A model generated the notes under the pieces. The model saw only the letters and a list, made by a program, of their open reading frames with translations. It was not told the DNA's origin and did no database searches. Below, piece by piece: positions 47,964 through 56,215 of a stretch of 64,000 bases of DNA. Source of the DNA: Maratus speciosus (Eukaryota > Arthropoda > Arachnida > Araneae > Salticidae). The DNA is taken from assembly GCA_963932465.1 (NCBI GenBank), contig OZ010787.1, positions 11,281,284 to 11,345,283 on the forward strand. Direction: 5' to 3'. How positions within the stretch are numbered: the stretch's first letter is position 1; every line of letters starts with the position of its first letter. Both the position numbers and the translations under genes were made by a program.

Positions 47964-48359
47964 GGCTGTTCTCAACTGCTCTGCTCAACAAGTGAAAAAC
48001 GTTTTGACGCATTTTCAAATTCATTTTTTAACCGAAAGATATAAAATTGGAAAGCCTGACCATGGAAGGGATTTGGAATCGAACTGTGTTTTCCATTTTT
48101 TGGTCAATAAATTAGCTATCGACTTATAAGCGATTTTGATCACGTGACACGGCCTTTTTCTCCCATTACTGACTGGATTTTCTTCTTTCGTTCGGAAGTT
48201 CAGTTTAAAATGCCAACTTTGACAGTATTTTCTGAAAGATCTATTGTGTTTAAAAGAAAACGGAAAAAACAGTTTGAAACCTTCTAGTTTCATGCATTTC
48301 CGGACAAAAATGAATTAAAACTATGTCAGTAAGTTGACCCTTTGGATTTGAGAACAGTC
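47964..48359. mobile_element. TTAA MITE, dimer unit (right arm)
   Basis: TTAA at 47960-47963 and 48360-48363. Mirror of 28695-29090. Confidence 0.8.
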
Positions 48360-48363
48360 TTAA

Positions 48364-48775
48364 GGCTGTTCTCAAATCCAAAAGGTCAACTTCCTGACAT
48401 AAGTTTTAATTCATTTTTGTTCGGAAACGCATGAAACTAGAAGGTGTTGTTACTCCGAAACTATGTAATAGAGCTGTTTTTTTCTGTTTTCTTGTAAACG
48501 CAATAGATCTTTCAGAAAATACTGTCAAAGTTGACACTTTGGACCGCACTTCCGAACGAAAGAAGAAAATCCTGTCAGTAAAGGGAGAAAAAGTCTTTGT
48601 CACGTGATCAGAATCGCTTCTAACTCAATAGGTTATTGATTGATCAAAAAAAGGAAAACGCAGTACGATTCCAAATTGCTTCCATGGTCAAGCTTTCCAA
48701 TTTTATATCTTTCCGTTAAAAATGAATCTGTAAATGTGTCAAAACATTTTTCGCTTGTTGAGCAGAGTGAAAGTC
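48364..48775. mobile_element. TTAA MITE, inverted dimer unit, one end shortened (right arm)
   Basis: Shares the TTAA at 48360-48363 with its partner. The outer end has lost part of the gagcagttgagaacagcc terminus but is still followed by TTAA at 48776. Mirror of 28275-28690, whose end is intact. Confidence 0.7.
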
Positions 48776-49129
48776 TTAAGTGAAAGTTATTCATTTGCGT
48801 AGATGAGCCTACACTACATGTTTTTGAAAATATTTCACTTTTTACATTTTACTTTTTTAAGTGTTTTTAAGAAAACATCTTCAAAATGGGGGCAATCCAT
48901 ACTTCTGCAGAGAAAAAAGAAATGAGATAGTCAGACAAGTGACTTCTTAAATTTCTGTAAAAATATTTAAAGACGTCTCCTTTATAAGTCAATAAAAATT
49001 AATTTTCTATTAATGAGATACTCAGACACGTGACTCGTTAAATTTCTGTAAATATCGTTAAAGACGTGGATTTTATAAGCCAATAAAAATTAATTTTTTA
49101 TTTACCGTGACGACACCAGAATGTAATTA

Positions 49130-49961
49130 CAGTCCTCCCCACTTAACCAAGTCACGGATAATCGAATACCCCGCTTATTCGAATAGAATCCTCCGGAACC
49201 GAATTTATTCCTATTGGTTCTATGTTATTTTTCACCGCTTAAATCAAATACCTTTTACGAACGTACCCGCTTAATCGAATAAAAACTGTGTGTGTGTGAT
49301 CGATGTTTGAAAATAGTCGCGGAAAGCACGTTTCAGTTGGAATTTCCTTCCATCTTTTGTCATTTTCGGTTCCTTTACGCTGAAAACAAATTTTCAGTTC
49401 TTCCTGCAATAATTTCGGCCGGCTGGTGTATAATGGGCAGGTCAAATGATTTCGCCCCCCCCCCATTCCCCCCCCCCCCACCATCACTTCTTGCTGTTAA
49501 CTTGGCAATGTACCGTCACTTCGAGACTCGAGATGGTAGTTGTGATATTTTGCATTCATTCGAAAAATAAACCTATATTTACTCCTTTAAAATTCCACTT
49601 AAACAAACCCCTTTAAACGATTTTTTAAGGCAGTATAAATAACGTAAGTTAGAAGTAGCAAAGTTTTTACCAAATTCAAACGAGCTGCATTAAGTGTGAT
49701 GTAAGCCATATAATTGTATGTACTAACATATTAAATTAATATGTATATTTACTTTATATTAGCATTTGTATTTATGTTAGTTTATGTTATGTCATTCTAT
49801 TAACGATTTATTGTGCTGTTAATTAAATATACCGTAGAGGGTTATTTTGACTTTTTACTACGCATTAAACGTTACAGTTTTGATTCCCCGTTTAATCAAA
49901 TACGCGCTTAATCGAATATTATTTGTGGAACTGTCAATATTCGTTTAAACGGGGACGACTG
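49130..49961. mobile_element. pogo-like non-autonomous element (right arm)
   Basis: Mirror of 27091-27920, TA-flanked. C-runs at 49456-49480; the CA repeat of the left copy is shorter here (tgtgtgtgtg near 49288). Confidence 0.8.
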
Positions 49962-52245
49962 TATTTTATCAATTGTATAATTATTTATTCTATGTAATTA
50001 TTTTATAAATTTTAGTGTCATTTTTTCATTACAAAGGAAATATGTTTCTATTTTAACATATTGTGTAAGACAATCAAAGAGGTTCATGGTCCCTAAAAAA
50101 TAATTAACATAATTTTCAAAAGAAAACATCCATTAAGAAACACGAAACTGCTACATTTCCTATAACTGCATCAAAATTACGTCATTTTCCAAGATTTTTC
50201 ACTACACCAGCTCCAAAATTATACGACAAATTTTTAGAAAGACAACGGTCTTCAGCTGTGAAAATAGAGTCATTTTAAAAGACATTCAACTGAAAACTGG
50301 CATATTTTTCAACATTTATGTGCAAATGACGTAATTTGAATAGGCTCTTCATTCCTCCTATACTAAGATTAGAAGAATTTATTAGGAGATTTTCAGTTCA
50401 GACTAAAAAATAGTAGTGCAATTTTAAAAGCCCCAAAATACACAGTTATTGTTAGACATGCATAATGATGGAGGTAACGACCAGCGTCGCTATAGCTTAA
50501 TTTTTAACACTCTTATGTCGTTTGTAAATTAAGGACTTCAATATCAACAATCCCACTTCATAATTATACAATTCAACTTCAATATATCAATAAATAGTTG
50601 AAAAAATGTCCTTTTGAATAAAACTTATTTGGAAATTGCAGCTCAATTTATTTATTTTTAAATAATTTTCAAGCATAAAAAATATATATTTTTAGTTTAA
50701 TTCAACACTGAGCATCGCTATTCTTCAATGATGAAAAGTAACTAAGAACTATGTTATCACATAATAAATCAGACCAAATTAAAAAGGAAACAGAAAGAAA
50801 GAGAGACGATTAATTAAAAGATCATTCCGCTCTTAAAATACAGCACTTTGGCACTAAGCTGAAATTTGTCACGAAAAGGCAGATTTTCATTTTATGTTGA
50901 ACATTATTATAAAGTTAATTTGAATTTGTTAAAATATAAGTTGCATCGGAATATGCTCGATTATTTATGTCACTTTATAGGAGGAAAATAATTCCAGAAC
51001 GTGGAAAAAGGGACAATCAACCCGATTATGGAAAACGAATGAAGAAGCTATACAAATAATGAAAACATTAAAAAAAACTTCCTCATCTGCCAATTTTATA
51101 TTATCATTTTAAAATATATATACATTTTTACATAAACATTGAGTAGCTTAAAATAAAGGTTGTCACCCGGATGATATGAATTTGAAAAGAAGGATTATTG
51201 AAAAGAACATTTAAAAAACCTTTTATGTCGTCGAATTTCGTCGGATTCCACATCATGTTTAATAATGTTTCAGAATGTTTAGTAAAATATAAAAGTTTTC
51301 TACACTTAAAAAAAAAAATCTCCCTGCGAAACTTTGACACATTTATGGACGCATTTTTAGACAAAAAAAGCATTACATTGTAGGCATGACAAATGAAGTT
51401 ATCTGTAATCAAATAGGGTTTTTCCTTTTTTGAATAAATGAATTATATTTAGAGTGATATACGATTTTTATCTAATTATGGTATTAATCAGGTTGTTGCG
51501 CCTTGAAATTCCATTCAAAACACTAGCTTTGACAGGGTTTGCTGAAAGATCTCAAGCCTTTATCGAAAACTGAAAAATAAAAAACATTCGATTTCATAGC
51601 TTCAGAATAAGAGTACTTACCAGTCTCATGCGTTTTCAACTAAAAATGGATTTAGGAATATGTCAGAAATTAGCCAATTTAGATTAGAAAACAGGCTTAA
51701 GTGTCATCTCAAATCGCTACTTCTGACGCATTCGCAATTTTAAATACTATACTGGATACTCTCATAAATATTATTTCTGATGTCAACATGCACTTTTTTT
51801 TCTATGCACCTACAAAATACAGAAGATGGATAAGGTTTTATTAGAAAGATTTCTCAACAGGCTTTAAAGAGTGCATTAAAATCTAGTTAAAACTAGTTGT
51901 TCGCTTAAAAAATGCAGTTAATTAAAAATGAATGGAAAATGTATCAAAAATCTCAGAGAAGTGAGAAGAAGACTTCACACGGTTCAACTGGTTTATATAG
52001 ATTTTTTTTTCATCAAGATCCTAAAATTTTAGTATTTTTTCCATTTTTCTATAAATATACAGCACTTTATACAAAATTCGATGTTTTAGAGGATTTTTGA
52101 AGCTTGAAAATAACCTAAAACTAGTCATCAGGTAGCAATCAACTGTAAACAACATACACATTATTTAAAATAATGTAAATATGTTTTTCGATTCTTTGGT
52201 CGCCTTTTGAAAATATTTCAACAATTCAGAAATGTAGATCAGAAA

Positions 52246-52563
52246 CTACACTCTAAATAAAAAAAGAGTGACTATTCACTCCGGAGGAGTGAATAGTATG
52301 CCCAACCTCTTTATATGCCCAACCTCTAATATGCCCAACCTCTTTAGAGTGACTATTCACTCTGAGCCAAAGTGAAATTTTTGACTCTCTGAAAGAGTGA
52401 ATAGTCACTCTTTGAAAATGAATATCCACTCTAAACAGGGGTGGATAATCACTCTTTCGGAGGAGTGACTATTCACTCTTGCTAAAGGAGTGCAGTTTTT
52501 CACCCCTGGTAGGAGTTAGTAGTCACTCTTTCATAGGAGTGAATGTTCATTTTTTTGTAGTGG
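52246..52563. repeat. GAGTGA/TCACTC palindromic motif array (right arm)
   Basis: Mirror of 24491-24808, with the three gcccaacctct copies in reverse. Confidence 0.75.
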
Positions 52564-53775
52564 GTTGTTTTTTTATTTTGCTTTCATGGTCATTTTAAAA
52601 GAATCGCATATTTTACGGCATGCAATGGAAATAGATACAAGCGTGGTAAAGACTGGAATAAAATACTTTATTAGCAATATTTATTTAATTCATAGTTTGT
52701 AACACTAATTGAACTTTTAAGGAAAAATTCAGTTAAAGATACATACGAATTTAAATTAGATTACTGACATAAATAAACTAAAATATTTTATTCCATTCTT
52801 GTTTGCTTTTATTGCATGCCCTATAAAGATATTACTTTTAAAGTTTTATTAATAACATTTTAATAGATGGAAGTTATATGCTTAACAATGTTTGATCTCA
52901 TTTTAATTTTTGTTTTAAATATAAAACCGTAGTTTTTCCTTAAATTATTGCTATTTTTGCAAAGTGCTATTGTTCTAAAATATTTTTAATCTTTCCATTT
53001 AAACGCAATATTTATAAACTCACTTCTTTTTTAAATAAGTTCTAAGCATGATTTAAATGTTAAGAATGTGTAATTTTTTTTATCCGCTGTGATTTGCTTT
53101 TGTTTTATTTAATATGAAGATAGCGTCTAAATTTTGAGTTCTCTGGAATATGTATATTTTTTTCTTTTAAACATATTCCTTAACTTAATCATGATTTTCA
53201 ATTTTCGTCCATTATTGCCATAAGCCACGATAAGCCATATTTAATTTAATTTTTTTATTCGCGTAGATATTGTATTTTGTGACTATGAGCAAATGTGTGA
53301 CTATGAGCAAATTAGATTTCATATGTTTCATAGGAAAAGATTGACCTCGGAAATAGAAAAAAAGGAAACTTAAAAATATGTTGAATATGTAAATGACTGC
53401 ATTAGAAATATTCTTATTGTTTTTAAAACATTTTAGTGTAAAAAAGTGGTTATTAATCTCTTTTAAAAAATATTCAGTCCAGTATTATGTAAGTCAATAT
53501 GACCATTTTAAAAAATATACTAAAGCAGTCTTATCCATAAACATCAAAACAGGCATAAAGAACATTTTATTCCAATGCTTAAATATCATGCTTTATTGTT
53601 TAGCGCCAAAAATTACGTGTATCCAAAAACGTAGAAAATATTTTTATAATAGAAGGAAATTTAATAACTGATACAGAATATCTATAATTATTTTTTTTTA
53701 TATTGCTCAGTCTCGAAATTTTCAAATTATAACCCGCAGAAAAATGTTTACACACAATTTAAAAAAATTAATATA

Positions 53776-53838
53776 CAGTAAAACCTCCCTAAGACGACCA
53801 CGTACCGTTCCAATAAAATTGGGTCATTCCGAGAGCTG
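53776..53838. mobile_element. pogo/Tigger-like element end, cut by the LTR retrotransposon
   Basis: Starts CAGTAAAACCTCCCTAAG after TA and matches the complement of 23375-23435. At 53838 the match stops and the retrotransposon's LTR begins. The left-arm copy continues with tggtcttttaatgg at this point. Confidence 0.85.
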
Positions 53839-53992
53839 TGTTACAGTATATTTAAAAATATTCCAGTACCTAAATATTATCAAATTGTATGTATATACAC
53901 CCCCTATATCCTTGTTAGAACCCTTAAAGTACAATGTTGTTCTGCGTATTTGTTTCATGTTTTGGGGCAGAGTAAAAAAAAAAAAAAAAATT
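53839..53992 (+). repeat. 5' LTR, portion matching the 3' LTR
   Basis: Matches 62773-62930 with one substitution (position 53866, G against A) through the phrase tttggggcagagt, then both enter a poly-A tract. After the tract they diverge completely. The true 5' LTR end is therefore unknown; a candidate is ~54693, where ...AACA precedes the possible primer-binding site. Confidence 0.8.
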
Positions 53993-54925
53993 ATAAATAC
54001 TGAAATCTAGGTAGCCACTGGAATAATTAATACAAATTTTGATACATAAATGAGTGGCTTAAGAAAGAACTTTATCAGAAGTGAAATTCATTAGATTTTA
54101 TAGTTTTCAATGCTAATGACACTATACGATTATTTGGCCCCTGGATTTGAGAATATAAAGTGCAGTCATAATTTTATTATTCCATCCTTTTAAATTATTA
54201 AAACATATTGTTTAAAATTGGTGCAGACTTAAGAGTTTGCCTTTCACCTTTCAGGCTCTGTGGTAATCAAATTTTACTTTTCCTTTTTTTATTATGAATG
54301 TCTTATGTTTTCAAATCCAGTAGTGTTGGTGGTATTCTCTTCATAAGTTGTGAATGGTTGAGGGTGTTGTTACTGTTAAAGAATTGAGGTTTAATCTTGC
54401 AATTTCTAATGGCAACATTTTAATATACTTAAAGTTAATTTATGTATTTCCTCGCTATTCTGTTTTTGTTTGTTGGTAATTGCTCTAAATTTCAATTTAC
54501 TAAAGTGATATTTCTCGAAGCATATTTGCTTATTTTTTTTTAATTTCTTTTCTTTGGTAACAACATCTATTTTGTGGTAAACTGCTCACACCTTGTTTAA
54601 AAATATGAGGTCAAGTTAATGCCAGTGGGGAAAATTATTTGAGTAAATTAAAAGTGGAGTGTAAAATTAGAAGAAGAGAAAAACCACCCAACAAGAATGG
54701 TACCGTGACATTTAGTCCTGATTTGTTGTTTTTAAAATTTTGTTGCATTTTTATATAAACATATGTGAAAGGTAAGTGTGTGGTTCTGTACTACTGATTA
54801 AGGATTGCTGTGGATATTTTTTTTCCATACTGGTGTAATTTTAAGAGTTTTCTTGGTATTTTTTTTTTACGAATTTACTTTTCTGTGAATAGTTGCACCC
54901 CTCTTGAAATTTTCTTGTACTAATT
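53993..54925 (+). other. Rest of 5' LTR and/or leader upstream of gag
   Basis: No match to 62930-64000 is visible. It contains a possible primer-binding site at 54698 and a consensus splice donor (GTAAGT at 54772-54777) with a polypyrimidine-preceded AG at 54891-54892, bounding a possible 121 nt leader intron. There is no long frame. Confidence 0.5.
54698..54709 (+). promoter_or_regulatory. Possible primer-binding site
   Basis: TGGTACCGTGAC begins with the TGG expected opposite a tRNA 3' CCA end, and ccgtgac is common in arthropod LTR-element binding sites. Its position just after a candidate LTR end in AACA fits. The tRNA is not identified. Confidence 0.4.
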
Positions 54926-55126
54926 ATGGCTACTGACGATCACATCAAAGATTTTGCACTGGTCCAAAAGAAGAATGCACTTATGGAAAATATTTCCTCC
55001 ATTCCACCTTTTAGCGGTGAGGCAAATTCAGTGCCCTTCAATGAATTTTTTGAAAAATTTGATAGTTTGGCTAATTTTTTCAAATGGGAAGAGGAAGAAA
55101 AAAGTTTGCTTTGTTTAGTAGAGTAA
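54926..55126 (+). CDS. gag: gag, N-terminal part (before a one-base frame break)
   Basis: A 66-codon frame starting at the first ATG after the leader. It contains IPPFSGEANS and FDSLANFFKWEEEEKS, the arrangement at the start of the capsid-like region in Ty3/gypsy Gag proteins, which assemble the particle around element RNA. The frame runs into a stop at 55124. The gag homology continues one frame over from 55099 onward. The switch lies at an A6 run (55099-55104), consistent with one missing base here. A sequencing error is as likely as a true mutation. Confidence 0.8.
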   Translation: MATDDHIKDFALVQKKNALMENISSIPPFSGEANSVPFNEFFEKFDSLANFFKWEEEEKSLLCLVE

Positions 55127-56172
55127 ATGGGGGAGCAGCTAGATTATATAAGCTTAATAAGGGAAAAACAGTAGATGATATTATAAAAAATTTTAAGGAA
55201 AGATATACCCACCATATCACTCCTGATGTAGCACTCTCGAATTTTTTCAGTTTCAAGCAAACACCCCATATGTCAGTGCAGGATTTCTATGATAGGGCAT
55301 ATGATATGTCACTTAAAGCGTTGGATATTGATGGGCTGCAGGGTGATGTAGTAGAAAAAAATAGGGATGCTATTTTGCACTCGATGCTCCTTGGTAACCT
55401 TTCCCCTGAAATTAGGAGGGGGGTTATCACAAAAACCCCACAAACACCTGAGGAAATCCTCAGAGTTGCGCTTTTAGAAGAAAAGGCATGTAGGAGTGTT
55501 AGTGTAAACCCTTTCTACAATCTGCAAAATGACGTTAGTACCCCTTTTACACCTCAGTGTGTACAACAAAGTGTAGCGTGTGCCGCTGTGCACCCAAAAA
55601 GCGAATCGAAAAAGTCACAGCAGGAAATAAATAAACTAAGGGAACAAGTAGAATTACTCACAGCGAAAATCGAAAGTTTGGTGCAAAGTAATGATAAACG
55701 GAGCGAGATGCAGAGCCAGGAAAGAACAAATATGCGTAATTTTTCGTGTTACATCTGTTCTGAGATAGGCCACTTTGCACGAGATTGCCCGCAAGCTAGG
55801 TATCAAAACAATTATGGTAGGGGCAGGTTTAGTAACTATAGGGGCCGTGGGGGCTATGGCAACAATTATCGAGGGTATCCTGGCCAACCTGATAATACTT
55901 ATTTTAGGGAAAATAGAGACAGAAACGATTATAATTATAATGGTAGAGATAGACAGGACTTTAACTATAGGGGAAGTAGGGGTAGAAGTGGTAATAACAA
56001 TAGGGGCAGAAATGATTATAGTGGTAGGGATAGGAATGATTATAGCAATAGGGGTACAGATAATCATGATAATCAAGGGAATAGTAATAGGGATCAAACG
56101 AATAATGTAAATGTAAATCAACCTAGTAGTGACAGCAATACACAGGGTGCTCCTAAAGTACCTTTAAACTAA
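55084..56172 (+). CDS. gag: gag, main part: capsid and CCHC nucleocapsid
   Basis: The frame runs 362 codons; its first ~6 are probably out-of-frame read-through, and true gag sequence begins near 55100. After capsid-like sequence (RVNGGAARLYKLNKG, FKERYTHHITPDVALSNFFS) comes a short coiled-coil stretch (residues ~179-208: QEINKLREQVELLTAKIESL). A zinc knuckle CX2CX4HX4C follows at residues 222-235 (CYICSEIGHFARDC). The C-terminal ~115 residues are rich in Gly, Arg, Asn, Tyr and Asp with RGG-like repeats. The knuckle and this tail should bind element RNA. The stop codon at 56170 is preceded directly by a slippery heptamer. Opposite-strand frames here are shadows. Confidence 0.92.
   Translation: MGRGRKKFALFSRVNGGAARLYKLNKGKTVDDIIKNFKERYTHHITPDVALSNFFSFKQTPHMSVQDFYDRAYDMSLKALDIDGLQGDVVEKNRDAILHSMLLGNLSPEIRRGVITKTPQTPEEILRVALLEEKACRSVSVNPFYNLQNDVSTPFTPQCVQQSVACAAVHPKSESKKSQQEINKLREQVELLTAKIESLVQSNDKRSEMQSQERTNMRNFSCYICSEIGHFARDCPQARYQNNYGRGRFSNYRGRGGYGNNYRGYPGQPDNTYFRENRDRNDYNYNGRDRQDFNYRGSRGRSGNNNRGRNDYSGRDRNDYSNRGTDNHDNQGNSNRDQTNNVNVNQPSSDSNTQGAPKVPLN
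56163..56169 (+). promoter_or_regulatory. -1 ribosomal frameshift slippery site, U UUA AAC
   Basis: In gag phase the last two sense codons are TTA AAC, preceded by T, giving the heptamer T TTA AAC, one of the most efficient eukaryotic -1 shift sites. The gag stop TAA follows at 56170. The pol frame is exactly the -1 frame. It is closed by TAA at 56154-56156 and open from 56157 on, so the overlap is only ~16 nt and the heptamer lies inside it. After a shift, translation continues through CTA AAT AAG into pol. Confidence 0.85.
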
Positions 56173-56176
56173 ATAA

Positions 56177-56215
56177 GGCTGGATCTGAGATGGTCGGACT
56201 GATCCCCCAGAAGCC
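56177..56215 (+). promoter_or_regulatory. Possible frameshift-stimulating stem-loop
   Basis: GGCTGGATC at 56177-56185 can pair with GATCC (56201-56205) and AGCC (56212-56215), giving nine base pairs interrupted by a ~6 nt bulge, with a 15 nt loop. The 7 nt spacer TAAATAA from the heptamer is in the usual range for stimulatory structures. Alternative pairings exist. Read by eye, not folded. Confidence 0.45.

Larger units (their letters stand above)
38170..53838. repeat. Right arm of the ~30 kb palindrome
   Basis: This ~15.7 kb arm is the reverse complement of 23375-37408. It keeps ~1.44 kb missing from the left arm and ends where the LTR retrotransposon begins. Every nested element listed for the left arm has its partner here in reverse order. 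Confidence 0.93.

Noticed and set aside
23375..53838. Giant DNA transposon (Polinton/Maverick type) with very long terminal inverted repeats
   Set aside because: The arms meet at a 760 bp spacer with no polymerase B, integrase, protease or capsid genes, and are filled with unrelated nested elements.
55775..56110. 111-codon plus-strand frame inside gag
   Set aside because: Out-of-phase reading of the same low-complexity gag tail.
55654..56121. Long minus-strand frame rich in Ile, Pro and Thr
   Set aside because: It lies opposite the Gly/Arg/Asn-rich tail of gag. The biased codons of that tail leave the other strand open, so it is a shadow frame.
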